Assembly: GCF_963576675.1 (NCBI RefSeq)
Contig: NC_088919.1
Coordinates: 44,476,501-44,540,500, forward strand
Source: Euphorbia lathyris
Lineage: Eukaryota; Streptophyta; Magnoliopsida; Malpighiales; Euphorbiaceae
DNA length: 64,000 nucleotides
Direction: 5' to 3'
The notes below the pieces were generated by a model that did not search any database, was not told the origin of the DNA, and was given only the letters and a program-made list of their open reading frames with translations. Made by a program: the position numbers and the translations under genes. Of this stretch, positions 36,711 through 50,152 are shown in pieces. Position 1 is the first letter of the stretch. Each line of letters starts with the position of its first letter.

Positions 36711-38396
36711 ATCTTGAAGTGGTTTGATCAGATCTTGGAGGGATAAAGGGGAAAGCTAAAAAGTGGATAAATAGGAGGAATTGGGGAAGAAATAGGGTTG
36801 ATTGAAAAGAAGGAATCGAATCCAAGAGAATTGGAAGTATTAATAATGAAGAGATTGAATTTGATTCGGGAAAGATGAAGAAAGTAGAATTTAGGAATTA
36901 GGAATTAGAAATTGAAAGGGAGAAGAAGAGAGAAGTTTGATCCAGCGAAGCAACAACGTCTTTGTATGTATGACTTTCTGTCCTTGCTGTCACTTCCTCA
37001 TTCACCGAATCTCTTTTTATGTAATGAACTTCTCTATTATTTAAGGTAAAAACCATGTCGACGCCCTTTATTTAACTGGTTGTATTAAGTTTTTAATTAT
37101 TGAATTAGTTAGTAGTAAATATTTAATTTGGTTAAAATATTTTATTTTATTTATGTTTAATATTATTAATTTGGTAATTTGTAAATTTTTATTGAAGTCT
37201 ATGGTTTGTTCTGATTTTAAGAGTGGATAGACCTATTATTATCTACACTTGAAAAAAATATTATGTTTTTTTAGAGTTTAAAATTTAATTTTTATATTTT
37301 TTTTATAGTTATATTATATATTAAAAACTATTTTCAAATTAGGTATGTAAAAAATAAAATCCAAATATGATCAATAAAATATTAGAGCTTAATGCATCTA
37401 AACCAAATAAAAGGTCAAGATAAATAAAAAAAAAATGAAACATCAAGAATATCAAAATGTTTTTTTACCTTAATTTAATGCAGACTTTACCAATAGTTTT
37501 GATAGAGATGTAAATAAGATTGGACAGAAATTACATTATGCTCCCTGATTTATTGGGGATTTTGCATTCTCATCTCCAAAATCTAAACATAGATAATTTT
37601 GTCATCGTATCTAGTGCGTGGGGAATCTCCGTTCTTGCGGAAATCTCCTTTCCCCATTTCATTCTTTTTTTTTATATAAAATATATATGTATTTATTTAT
37701 TCTTATTTTTTTTTTTACATTTAGCTTAGTATAACGATAAAGAATAAAATGAGTTTGATTTGAATTGGGGAAACAAATAATAAAATTAACTTAACCTAAT
37801 AATTCTAAAAAGAATCATAAAAAAATAGTATAAAATATAAAAAATAAATGTTAAAAAATGAATTAATTGGAGAATTCGCAGAGATCCCCGTGAGGGCATT
37901 TTGAGGACGGGTAGGAATACATATCCTCGTCCTAATCCCTATTCTCATCATGTTCCATCTTGTAGAGGATAAGAGAATCCTCATCCCTGTCATGTGGGAA
38001 TTTTAATCAGAGATTCTCTGTCCCTGACAAGGCGGATTGAGATAGGAATGCTCGCCCCATCTACAATTCCAATTCTAAGTAGTAAAACTCTTGAATGAGA
38101 TGTTGAATTTGAGTGTGGATATATACAATAGATTTTAATGGAAAGATGGATAATCTAGAAGGTACTTGAACAACTTTAAATTGGTTAATTGCTCCAATCA
38201 TTAAAAAAAAATGTAAAGCATATGTTATTGTGTTCTAAATTTACTTGAACAACATTACTCCTTATAAGAATCGTTCCATTAACAATTGGATCCTAATATT
38301 CGGTCCATTACTGTATATAAGCAATTTTGATAATAAAACAGTAATTATAATTTTTGAAGTTATTAAAAAAAAGGACATTTGTAATAATACTATTAA
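36711..38396. other. Rab2 upstream region and AT-rich intergenic DNA
   Basis: The first 250 bases upstream of the ATG are purine-rich on the plus strand and probably hold the 5' UTR. From 37,040 the sequence is AT-rich. 37,520-38,060 holds decayed repeats with GGGGAATCTCC- and CCTCATCCC-like phrases, possibly an old MITE. No gene seen. Confidence 0.4.
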
Positions 38397-38979
38397 AGGT
38401 TAAGGTGTAAAAATATCCCTAACGTTTTGGGTCTGGAGCAATTTTACCCCTAACGTCTAAAATGGTGCAATTTTACCCTTAATGTTTGTAGCCAAGAGCA
38501 ATTTTACCCCTAACGTTGATAAATTGGATCAATTTTAGAAATAATTCATCAAAATGTCTTCTCGGTCATGAATCTTATCATCTACACTTCACATATGCGT
38601 CATTTTATCAGTAACAAATCATAAACATATGCTGGGATGTGAAAAAAAATAAAAAAAATATAATGTCTTTTGTATGAATTAGACAAAAAAAATCAAAAAA
38701 TTCACCGAATTTGTAAATATTAATCTCCAATTCTATTATTAAACTACAAAAAAACATGAAATTCTTTTTTTAGGATGAATTGATATGCAATTGGTGCAAA
38801 ATAATGAATAAAAATATATGTGTTTTATAATAGTATCTGAAATTGACCAAAATTACCAACGTTAGGGGGTAAAATTGCTCTTGGCTACAAACGTTAGGGG
38901 TAAAATTGCACCATTTTAGACATTAGGGGTAAAATTGCTCCTGACCCAAAACGTTAGGGGTATTTTTGCACCTTAACCC
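38397..38979. mobile_element. Mutator-type MITE with internal subrepeats (583 bp)
   Basis: Ends AGGTTAAGGTGTAAAAAT and ATTTTTGCACCTTAACCC are inverted; TACTATTAA flanks both sides (38388-38396, 38980-38988). Inside each arm the phrase GGGGTAAAATTGC or its complement repeats three to four times with CCTAACGTT spacers, so the TIR zone is itself a small tandem array. Confidence 0.85.
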
Positions 38980-38988
38980 TACTATTAA

Positions 38989-40568
38989 AGTTGTAGGTAT
39001 TCCATTTTGCTCTTTTTACAAATAATTCATATAACTTTGAAATCTTTATTTTCGATGGATTTTCCATTAAAATTAGTTAGCTATTATTTTGAAATTTTTC
39101 ATATGCATACATTATTGTTTTTAAATAAATTATATGATTTCTCTAGTATATCACCAATTTGAATAATATTATTAAAAATTATATATTTCACTAACATCAA
39201 ATTTTTGTCACAGTTTATCAAAAAAAAAAAAAAAAAATCAAATTTCTTTTATCTATTATAAGAAAATCTATGTTATTAATCAGTTAATAATTCAACCATT
39301 AATCTTAATTGAGTTATAATTCTTATTAGATTGGATCATTGAATTTTTGGACTCAACTAAACCGTATCAAACTGATAAGCGGATAGAATTTATATCGTTC
39401 GTCTATCCATCAAGACTCTTACTGGCCTCAGGCTAATCAATTTCCTACAAATTTTCACCCCTAGAAGTGAATTTTTATATTTTCCCATGTTCTCTTCTAA
39501 TAATGTTAAACCGTTAAGAATTAAGAGATTATTTGGTTCAGCTATACATTACGCATATTTGTTGTGCGTTGTTGTTAGATTTTAATTGATAAATAAGTAG
39601 TATTTGATAAACTTTTGATCAGCTATTATAGTCAAATATAAAAAATTTAATAAATATATGTTTTAAATCTATATATAAAAATGGAAATAATAATTTTATC
39701 AAGATTAAATAAATATAAAATATTTTTTTAAAGTTTTCAAACGATGCTTTAAAATTAACCAAACACTGATTTTTTTATGTGTTTAGGTCCGAAAAAATAA
39801 AGAAGTTAAAATTCGGGGTCTACTTGTAAAAAGATGTTTAATCGAACCAATCAGCATGGATGGAGACCACCATGACCATGAGTAGTTTCGGACCCATTAT
39901 CTCTACAAAATTTAAGTTTGGGTGATTCCGGCCCCCCTGTTTCCAAGAAATTTAGTTCGGATGCTATATTAGTAGCCCAAAATTGGCCTAGGTCCCGTTA
40001 AGTCTCTCTAAATCCAAAGTTTCAATTTTTTTCTAAGTCTAAATTTCTAATTTTTTTGGTCTGTTAGGCCATGTTAAATCCAATTTCTAATTTTTTTTGG
40101 CATGTTAGATCTTTATTAAATCTAAATTTCTAATTTTTTCACCTAATAGGTCCTTTCTAAATCCGATTTTTTTTTCTATTAGACATCGATTTAAAAAAAA
40201 AAAAATTTACACACCACGTGTAAAATCACTCCCTCCCCCCAATCGAGCAATCCTGTATTCACAACTGCCAATCAAGAATGGACACATATATATTATCTAT
40301 AAATAGCCTTGATAATTGTGCATCAGCTACATTATCTTTTACTCACTTCATAGCTGCATTTAAGTTAATTCTTCTCTTAAGAACACTTCTGACTTAAACA
40401 TCGGAGAGGGGACGTTGGATTTTAATCCCTTCCCGACTGTTTGTTGTGATTCATGTTATCAGAAAGCAGCTAGTATTCAATATTGAAGACATCACCTAGA
40501 TTTCACTTTTGTAAAAAAAAAAAAACATACTCAAATTTAGAATGGGCGGAAAGAGTGGTACTTATGAC
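38989..40568. other. AT-rich intergenic DNA with weak repeats
   Basis: No gene. 40,000-40,170 repeats a degenerate unit of about 55 bases (TCTAAATTTCTAATTTTTT). 40,270-40,500 looks like the end of an LTR or TRIM (TATCTATAAATAGCC, then GACTTAAACATCGGAGAGG), but no partner or boundary is visible. Confidence 0.4.
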
Positions 40569-41139
40569 TAGAGGTGCCAAAAGTACACACAACATATAAT
40601 TTTAGTGCTTGGATTTAGTTTAGTAGGTAATGTGTTATTTTTGGATTGACACAAAACTAACACAGAAATTGTTGGGTTGGATTATGATTGATATGCTAAC
40701 CCGAAAATGAAATGACATGAATATTTGAAATTATTATTATATTCTCTTGTGTTTTTATATGTTGCTTTACCAATAAAGATAATAAAATTATAATTATTAC
40801 TTACAAATATGATTCGAACCTCCTAAATTGTTAGAAACGCATTATATGACTCCCTAATATGATATTAACAGACTTTTCGATGGTTAATGTCAATATACTA
40901 ATCTAAAAATGACATAAAATATTTAAAAATAGTATATCTTTTTATATTTTTAAAAGTTATCATTAATATATATGTATAACAAAATTACATGTAACCCGAA
41001 AACACGACACGAAATCGACACTAACATGAACAAGTTAACCGATTGTGACACGAAAGTTTTTTGATAAGGTTTGAGTTTTACTCTTTTTAACAGGAAAACG
41101 AAAAATGACACGATACGAACATGATGATTGCCAAGTCTA
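40569..41139. mobile_element. hAT-type MITE (571 bp)
   Basis: Ends TAGAGGTGCCAA and TTGCCAAGTCTA are imperfect inverted repeats, followed inward by GTGTC/GACAC-type motifs. The 8-base duplication CTTATGAC is present on both sides (40561-40568, 41140-41147), the size made by hAT transposases. No coding content. Confidence 0.82.
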
Positions 41140-41734
41140 CTTATGACCTACTACAGTAAGTTAACTATAAAAAAATATGATGTGACATGGTTTGACCAAG
41201 TCTATAATTTAAATGTGAGACTCACTTAAATTGTCTAGATAATTTTATATTTCTTTTCCATCCCTAATCTTCTCATTCTCTCATTCATTTCTATTTTCTC
41301 TCTGTAAAACAATTTATCCCTAAAAGTTAAACAAGATAAGCTCATATATCACTATATCGACCATCCTTTCTGCCTTATAGCAAGTCTTTTTTGTAATGGA
41401 GGGGAGATTAATGATGACTCTTTAAGAGGAATGTTAAGATATTTATTGAATGTAAGCTCACCTACACCCACTTACACTTGATTCCCGTGTATTTAGGATT
41501 TCAATTGTAATTTGTTATAGATTAGTCTTCAACTATGTATAAATAGCATTTATTACTATCTAATAAAGTAAACTATAATTTTTAACCAATTTATTTCTGC
41601 ATGGTATCAGAGCATAAGACTCAATAAAAGTTTTCGAATCATCATCCTCTTTTCCCTATACTTGCTTTACTCTTTCCTAACCTAGATAACTATCTCCCTT
41701 CTCTGAATTTTTTTCTCTCCTGCACTTCTCAACA

Positions 41735-43098
41735 ATGGCGGATCTTGCTGGTTTTGTTCGAGTTAGCTTTGAGGATGAAGAGGTTTCATCAGATTCTTCA
41801 CCTTCTTCACCTGTTAGATCGGTTGCTGGAAAATCACCGGTGGAAGGACCGATTTCGGCTCAACTTTTACCGATTCCATCGAATCGGCCTCCAACTCTCT
41901 CGTAGAAGATGAAGCATAACAGTCGTAGTAATGATCAGGCTTCTCCACTTCTTAATCAGGTTCCTCCTATTGATTTTTCTTCTCTTCGTACTGATAACAT
42001 GATATCCTTCTAGTTACAGCTTACTACGGCCGATAATCCTGGAGTAAGCCTAGTTACTGTTCTGTTGGACGGAAATAACTACGTTTCTTGCAGCAGAGCC
42101 ATACTTTTAGCCTTATCAACTAAGGAAAAGTTGAACTACATATTATGTGATGATTTTCAGCAGAGCCATACTTTTAGCCATACTCAAGGCTCACTAATGT
42201 ATTCACACTAGAAACGAGTTGACTCTATGGTGATTTTGTGGATTCTGAACTCCATTGCATGTGTCTGGTTGAGGCATTCATCTTTACAACTTCAGCTAGA
42301 GAACTTTGGAAAGAGTTGGAGTAGAGATTCGGTGCATCAAACGGACTACTTCTATATCAACTCAAAAGAGAGATACGTGATTTCAAACAAGGTAACTTGT
42401 ATGTGGCAATTTATTTTACAAAATTGAAACGAATCTGGGATGAGCTTGCATATCTGTGTCCTGCTGCTATATGCACTTGTGAGGCTTCACAAATGTGTTA
42501 ATGTCTTGTTGCAAAGAAAACATATAATTCTCATAATGCTGATCAATTAGTTCAGTTTCTGATGGGATTAAAGGATGAATATGCTCATGTCAAGCACCGG
42601 ATGCTTTTGATGGATCCTTTACCAAATATTCAGAAGGCTTATTCCATGGTTCAGAATGTGGAAAAAAAGCGGGAAGTTCATTCTGAAACTTCTAGTCTTG
42701 AAATTGCAGTACATATTTCTACTCCTAATCCAAATAGTAATGATAGAAGGAAGAAACGTGACTCAGGAAACAAATCTGATTGTTTCTGCTTTCATTATAA
42801 TAAACCAAGACACGAAAAGGAATCCTGTTTTAAATTACACGGCTATCCTGAATGGTTTCAGGAGTTTAAGAAGAAATCTAAACATAACAAAGCTAAGGCA
42901 AATGTTGTTTCTACTCAACTTGAAACTCCAATGGATAATTTTGATGAAGGAACTTATACTAATCTCCCTCCTGGATTTGCTGAGTATGTTCAGAAAGAGA
43001 TTCAGAAAGTTATGAAGGGAAAGGGATCAATAGAGTATGCTGATGAAGGAAATCAATCTCATTCTTTCTCTGGATTTTCTGGTTATGTAGGTATTAAC
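41735..43098 (+). pseudogene. copia gag
   Basis: Starts MADLAGFVRVSFEDEE at 41735. Stops are present near 41,905 and 42,012 and further frame breaks occur before 42,560. From 42562 a clean frame holds the C-terminal half with a zinc knuckle-like CFHYNKPRHEKESCFKLHGY (about 42,786-42,845), typical of copia gag proteins. The solo LTR cuts the frame right after 43098. Confidence 0.8.
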
Positions 43099-44936
43099 TG
43101 AAGGAAAATAGGCAAACGTTTGACAGCGGAAATATAAAAATTTTAACCTTTTTCCATTAACCCAAGATCCGTTAATCGTTATTTCATATAAAGAGGGATA
43201 GAAGGAAATACCTTTTAGAAGTTCTATCTACCGTTGCAATCGAAGTGCCCACAACTCTTACTTCGAGTTCCCGAGCACAAGACAAAAATACAATTCAAAA
43301 CAAGTTAGAACTCAACCGTGTAAAAGCAATCAAGAATAGATTGCCTCTAATTAATCAACACAAGATCAAGGAATAAAAGAAAGAGATGAAAATCGATCAA
43401 ATCGTAAGGAAGCGGTGAATAATATCGTCCTCAACTAGGGGGTCGAAATTCTCTCTCTTCGGTAGACTAGGGTTGGCCGAAATTCTCATGTAAGGGGGGT
43501 ATATATGCTCTCTTGTATCTAAACCCTAGTTAGATAGAATTAGGTTACTGAATAAGAATTTAATTCGGAATAAAATTCTTATTAGTTATTATCTATAATT
43601 ATATCTAAATATAAAGATAATAATAATAACCTGACAGGATAATACTAGAAGCAATTTTAATCTCATTAAACCTCCTAACTTATTTATCCTTTAATTAATT
43701 TAATTCACAATCATAATCTAATTAGAATTGTTAAAAATCAAATTAATTATTTATGTATTTTATATACATAAAATCGCCCCCTCACTTACTGGGCCTTAGT
43801 GGACTCAGTTGGGCTTCCATCAATTAATTAACATCTGTTTCTCTTTTGGTCTCCAAGTCTTATATGTGACCCATTAAGTTCTTATTGCTTCTAGCCGTAT
43901 GCAACTATTAAATTAATTTTCTCAGAATTATATTTAATCTTTGCATAACGGAATGAGTGCGCGAAATGTGATTAGCAAATCCGAAACATTCCCCCAGAGC
44001 TATAAGAAGACAAGTTGATTCTGTCGTTGACCTTTCCGTATTAGTTATAGTATAATTCGACCCTTTAGCAACTACATCCTTCAACTGAATCTTATGACTA
44101 TGGATAATGTCAAGTCACATATAGTGAGACGTTCGTTTTACTTGTACAGGCCGAGTCAACTCCAATTAGATAGGTTAAGTGAAATCTGTATTTCAAGTCT
44201 TAAGCTATCACCTTGCAAGGATTTAGAGTCAAGTCTTCCACAAGCGATCCTTGGACGTATCTCCCATTTATCGGGAGTGACAAATGCTCAATCCAATGTA
44301 TAAATATCCTACAATTACTTCATGTGCTACCCAACGTCTGCCGTTCACACCCTAGAGTCATCTCTGTTATGGATCGTGTTACAACAGGATCAAAGTATCA
44401 CATTCCGTAATCCAGAATCACTAATTAACATTCCTTTGAGTCTTAGGATTACTTATATCTATTAATACCAATGAGATGAACAGGTGACAAGGATAAATCT
44501 ACCCATCCTGTTATCTCAAGTCGGGTCCCCAATCCTAATGAACTCCCTTTCATTGGATCCATGCAACTGTCCAGATTATCTGTATATCTGAAGCTTGTGA
44601 GATCAGCTCTTTGTCTTGACAGAAGACATTGTTACATGCAAGTCTCAACAGTGATATGTCAATCCTTTTCTAAACATATTACTTGACTTGGGGTGGTTTT
44701 AAGTTTATTAGTTTATTATAAAGTTTCGTCTCACTTCATGCTTGTATGAACACTTTATAATCACTTTAAACAAACTTAGGGATTTCCTTTTATTAGATTT
44801 ATTTAGTTCTTAAAAAGAGGTTGCCTTTATATAGTTATGAAACCATATCTTATTAAAACAAAAGACATAAATAACACTTCATTTATATTTAGTTCATATC
44901 CTAGAACAATTGTCTATAGGACACTAAACCCCAACA
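43099..44936 (-). mobile_element. Solo LTR (1838 bp) inside the copia element
   Basis: Begins TGAAGGAAAATAGGC and ends CTAAACCCCAACA; TTAAC is duplicated on both sides (43094-43098, 44937-44941). The minus strand begins TGTTGGGGTTTAGTGTCC and has a TATA box ACTATATAAAGGC near 44,830, so that orientation is preferred. There is no internal region: unequal recombination between two LTRs removed it. The short frames inside are chance. Confidence 0.85.
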
Positions 44937-44941
44937 TTAAC

Positions 44942-47900
44942 TCTCTTCCTTCCTCTCAATTAATAAATAATTGTTTTAATACAGATGCTAAACATGCTAT
45001 ACATCCTAATATTTGGATAATAGACACAGGTGCAACATCACATATGTGTGGTGATCTTAATTTGTTTCACTTTTATAAATCAGTATCACCTAATCATAAA
45101 GTTCACTTACTTGATGGGAGTAATAAATTGGTTAAACATATGGGTTCTGTTCTATTAGGACTTGATTTGCTTATACATAATGTCCTTCATGTTCCCACTT
45201 TTCAACATAATCTACTATCTGTTGGAACATTGATCCATGATTCTCAATTTGTTGTTAGGTTTCTTCCTAATATCTGTTTACTGCAGGCCCATCCCTCTAA
45301 TAAACTTGTTGCTGTGGGATTTTATCATGAAGGACTTTATGAACTAAACTCATCTTCCTTTATGCCACATATCTTAGCTCAATGTAGTAGGGATACTGAT
45401 ATTTCTGCACATTTTACTACCTCTTTACATTCCAGTAATTCTGTAAACGATCATGTAGTTGATCCTATATGGCACCTCCGCCTTGGACATGCATCTGCAT
45501 CTGCAATGCAACATATACCTATTGTAAATGGTAGATTTAATAAAATTACTTGTGATGTTTGTTCTATGGCCAAACAACACAGACTCCCTTTTACTTCTAA
45601 AAGTATAACTACTACACATAAATTTCAATTGATACATGTCGACGGTTGGGGACCGTATAAACTTACTTCACTTAGCGGTGCTAAATACTTCCTTACCATT
45701 GTAGACGATTACACACGTACTACATGGACAATTTTGTTACTAAATAAAACTCAAATACTATATGCCTTAAAAAAATTCATAAATATGGTTGAAACTCAGT
45801 TTTCAACCAAAGTTCAAAACATACGGTCTGATCATGGAATTCTCCATCAAAAATCTTGTGTTTATACCCCCTCAACAAAATGGGATTGTTGAGAGGAAAC
45901 ACAAACATTTATTAGAGATTACAAGAGCACTCTTATTTCAAGCAAAATTACCAAAAACCTTTTGGGGAGAAGCCTTATTAACAACTACTTTTTTAATTAA
46001 CATTCTACCCGCCAAAATCTTAAATTGGAAACTCCTTACCAATTATTATATTCTAAGATACCTGATTATAAATTTTTGAAGGTTTTTGGATGTAAATGTT
46101 ATTTTTATAACTTATATCCTACACGTGATAAGTTAGATCCCTGTGCTCTTAATGGTATTTTTGTGGATATGCCATTGATCACAAAGCCTACAAAGTGTAT
46201 GATACACAAAGTGGTCAAGTTTGTATAACACGTGACGTTATATTTTGTGAGGATATTTTTCTGTTTGACCATATATCATCTTCTCATACTCAATTTCCTC
46301 ATAATCCAAATATTTTAACTAATTCCTCACAACCCATACCTCTCCCAATCAACCCACAAAATGATAACAATATTTCCTTCCATTCACCCTCTCCTTCCAC
46401 ATCACATGAATCTACCTCATTACCAAGCTTCCCACTTACATCTACAGTGCCCACTAATCAAACTAATCAAAATGATCAACCACACATTAGTTCTACACTT
46501 CCTGTAGCATCTCCCTCCACTACTTTATGTCCCAATATAACGAATCCAACTTCTCCTATTATACCACTTTCTCCTACATTATCTCAACCTTCAAATCTCA
46601 TTTTATCTCCTAGCAAATCTTCTTCCCTAGATGTTTCATCATCTGCACCTTCACCTATTATACCATTGGTTCCACCTATTGTCACTTTACAGGCTCTGAC
46701 TATATGTCAAACTAGGAGTGGTAGAAATGTTAAACCACCACAATGGCTACATGATTTTGTAGCACATAGTTCTTTTAATCCTTCTTTGTATTTCCCTTCT
46801 CCCATTTCTCTTCCATAATTACCCAGTTTTAACCAATTGCATAACGCATTTCTCACCACACTTGACATAACCAAGGAACCCGAGACATTTTTACAAGCTA
46901 GTCAGGAACCCCAATGGCAACTAACCATGGACACTGAGTTACAAGCACTTGAGGCTAATGATACATGGGAAATTGTTTCCCTCCCAAAAGGAAAAAACAT
47001 ATTTCTACCAAATGGGTTTTCCGTATCAAACGTAATCCCGATGGGTCAGTTGACAGGTACAAGGCTCGGCTTGTAGCTCGAGGTTATAATCAAATTCACG
47101 GAATTGATTATGTTGAGAGTTTCTCTCCTATAGCTTAAGTGGTTACATTTCGTTTACTGTTCACTATTGCCACCGCTAAGTCTTGGCCCATTCATCAAAT
47201 GGATATTAATAATGCTTACCTTCACGGGTTTGTTGATGAGGACATTTACTTAACTCCACCACAAGGGTACACTAAGGCTATTCCTGGTCAAGTATGCAAA
47301 CTAAAAAAATCCTTATACGGCCTTAAGCAAGCCGACCGATAATGGAACAAGGAATTTACCTCTCAAACACTTGCTTTTGGTTTCATTCAAGCAGCTTCAG
47401 ATCATTGTCTTTTCACATATACTACCACAGATATATTTCTTGTTCTTATTGTCTACGTTGATGATGTCCTTATCACGGGCAATTCTGAAATTACTATTAA
47501 TGATGTTAAAAAGCACCTTCATACTCTTTTTACCGTTAAAGATTTAGGTCCAGCTAAATATTTTCTTGGTATTGAAATATCAAGAACTACATATAGCATT
47601 TTTTTGTCACAACGTAAATATATTTCTGATTTGATTCTAGACGCTGGTCTTGAACAATCTTCGACTACCCCTTGTCCCATGCGACCTGATATTAATTTAG
47701 ATCCTTCGGTTGGATCTATTTATCTAAAACCCGACGAATATCGCCGGCTTATAGGTCGTCTCCTTTATCTTAATTTTACCCGTCCAGATATTGGATTTGC
47801 AGTCCAATAACTAAGTCAGTTTATGCACACTCCGTGCTCTCATCATATGGATGCATCCCTCCATCTTATGAAGTATCTTAAAAATACTCTAACTTATGGT

Positions 47901-48300
47901 TTATTTTACAGCTCTAAAAATAATTTACGACTAACAGGGTACTGTGATGCTGATTGGGGCCGATGCCGTGAGACTAGACGCTCTGTTAGCGGATATTGCA
48001 TCTTCCTAGGGAATTCGCTTATTTCCTGGAAAGCCAAGAAACAACCTACTGTCAGTCGGTCTTCTACTGAAGCCGAATATTGGAGTATGGCTAGTACTTG
48101 TTGTGAAATCAAATGGATTTCTTACTTATTACAAGTTTTCCAAATTCCACTCACATTGCCTCTAACCCTGTTTCTCACGAACGAACAAAACATTTGGACA
48201 TTGATTGTCACATTGTTCGCGATCATATCACCATGGGTTTTTTATCCACTCCACATATTTCCACCAAACTTCAACTAACCGATATTTTCACCAAACCGTT
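44942..48300 (+). pseudogene. copia pol: protease, integrase, RT, RNase H
   Basis: After the solo LTR pol resumes. It shows protease IIDTGATSHM (about 45,018), GAG-pre-integrase WHLRLGHA and a CDVCSMAKQHRLPF finger (about 45,470-45,600), and integrase FLTIVDDYTR. A frame change lies near 45,830 and NGIVERKH follows in the next frame. A Ser/Pro-rich linker runs to 46,800. RT shows [20 protein letters not shown] and YVDD (about 47,457), and RNase H shows CDADWGRC and SSTEAEY. Stops at about 47,137, 47,340 and 47,808 and a deletion near 48,140 disable it. Confidence 0.88.
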
Positions 48301-48544
48301 GTCAGCTCCTCATCTTAATATTTTTTTTTATCCAAGATGGGACTCGTTTCATCATGGCCTCCATCTTGAGAGGAGGGTGTTAAGATATTTATTGAATGTA
48401 AGCTCACCTACACCCACTTACACTTGATTCCCGTGTATTTAGGATTTCAGTTGTAATTTGTTATAGATTAGTCTTCAACTGTGTATAAATAGCATTTATT
48501 ACTATCTAATAAAGTAAGCAATATTTTACCAATTTATTTCTGCA

Positions 48545-49262
48545 AGGAACAATTTGATCTTCTTGGAACAGTAAAAAACCTCGTTTTCTTCTCCATTTAG
48601 TTTCCTAAAAAATTCTTAAAAGTTATGACTCAAAACCAATAAAGAATATTTTCAAACTAAAAGTGTTAAAAAAACTCCCAAATTGATAAAAAAAAAGGAT
48701 GAACCCTAACCTTCATAAGAGTGTCAGTGTTTGATTTGAATAAAAGATTGATTTTTACCATTCATAAAGGGATATATATACCCTTAAAGCTATAGGAACT
48801 AAGATTACATAAAAATATAACACACAAACTAACTAATTCATAAACAAAGGGATAGAAATGGAAAAACAAATAAAAGGTGGTGTAGATACTCATTTTTGTG
48901 CAGTGGAATTTTTCGATTCTTAAATCTGTATGTCTTCGTTTAAAATAGAAATTATTATGAACGTTATGTTTTCGAAGATTAATCAGTTACATTCTGAATT
49001 TTTTGACTCAATCTATCTGTATATACAGTCAGAATGCTAATTTGTTAAAACACATAATATATAATGCTTTTTTTTGGATTATCATCTATTTCTGTACTAT
49101 TTTCTGGTTACTCTCACATCAATATTATATAGATGTGATCGATTATTTTCGTATTGTTATACTAATTATTTTTTGTGTTATTATGTATTTTTACTCATAT
49201 ACACGACTGTTATTATTTTCCTATTTTTTACATTTACTAATTATTTTTTACTCATATATATA
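48545..49262. other. AT-rich intergenic DNA
   Basis: No gene, TIR or LTR boundary recognised; short frames are low-complexity. Confidence 0.4.
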
Positions 49263-50152
49263 TGATGAGAAAGTGGATTCTTAGAGTTGATCGGGTACCA
49301 AGATGGGTTAGCTGTCATTTCAGTCATCGGACCTGCGTCGGGAGTGACCATTGTGTACACTTCGATGGTAAAATTAGTAGGACTCCTGTAGGAGTATAAG
49401 AGTAGAGGGAGAAGAGCCACAAAGAAAGAGATACATCATTTTATCTTCCGGCATATTTATAATGAATGTGGTAAGCTTTGACCCACATTCCTCATCAGAA
49501 GTCCTCCCTATAAAGGCCCTAAATGACTTGTATCTGAAAGTCATTTATCAGAACTATGCATTTCTATCTAGATTCTCTTGAATATGTGTAAGGTGAAGCC
49601 AGATGACTTGTGGCTATATGCATTTAATACAAGTTAGATAGGTGGAAATGTATATTGGCTTTCATTTTTGTTGTTTGTGTCTGCTTTATATGCTTATGTT
49701 GTCTCATCGATGTCATCTAACCATAGTTGCAACATCAAACTATCTTCCTCCTCCCGTTGCTAATTGATTTGTGTGAAATAAAGACGGTAAAGAGGCTCTC
49801 CCGAATAAAAATTACGATTTTGATGAGAACTCTTGAAACTATTGATTTCTTCCCACGTGTTCAGATTATCGACGATCTGACTGCGTTATTTCTATCCACG
49901 TTCACTGCACCAATTGATAAGAAAGTTGATTCTTATAGTTGATTGGGTACTTGAGATGGGATAGCCGCCATTCCGGTCGTCGGACCTGCGTCTATGTGGT
50001 CCCCTGTGTACACTCTGATCTGATGCTAAAATTACTAGAAGTATAAAGTAAAGAGGTAAGAGCCAGAGAGAGATCCTTTTACATTCTCTTTCTCGAGGGT
50101 ATTTATAGTGAATGTGGTGGGCTTTATGGGCTTTGACCAATATTACTCATCA
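49263..50152 (-). mobile_element. Miniature LTR retrotransposon (TRIM-like, 890 bp)
   Basis: Two diverged LTRs, 49263-49497 and 49915-50152 (235 and 238 bases), start TGAT.AGAAAGT and end CTCATCA. ATATA flanks both sides (49258-49262, 50153-50157). The minus-strand TATA boxes CACTATAAATACCC and CATTATAAATATGC fix the orientation. The PBS, read on the minus strand at 49912-49894, is TGGTGCAGTGAACGTGGAT, close to that of the 10-kb Tat element at 25782-25800. The 417-base interior has no coding capacity; a purine-rich AGGGAGGAC adjoins the 3' LTR. It must have been mobilised in trans, perhaps by a Tat-lineage element. Confidence 0.85.

Larger units (their letters stand above)
41432..48544 (+). 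mobile_element. Ty1/copia retrotransposon, complete but decayed
   Basis: LTRs 41432-41601 and 48378-48544 (170 and 167 bases) begin TGTTAAGATATTTATT and end TTTCTGCA. AGGAA flanks both sides (41427-41431, 48545-48549). The PBS TGGTATCAGAGC (41602-41613), complementary to initiator Met tRNA, adjoins the 5' LTR. A polypurine tract GAGAGGAGGG adjoins the 3' LTR. The LTRs carry the TATA box TGTATAAATAGC. About half a dozen LTR differences plus many stops show an older insertion, itself invaded by a solo LTR. Confidence 0.92.

Noticed and set aside
46195..46818. Ser/Pro/Thr-rich 207-codon frame as a separate gene
   Set aside because: It is the usual linker between copia integrase and reverse transcriptase.
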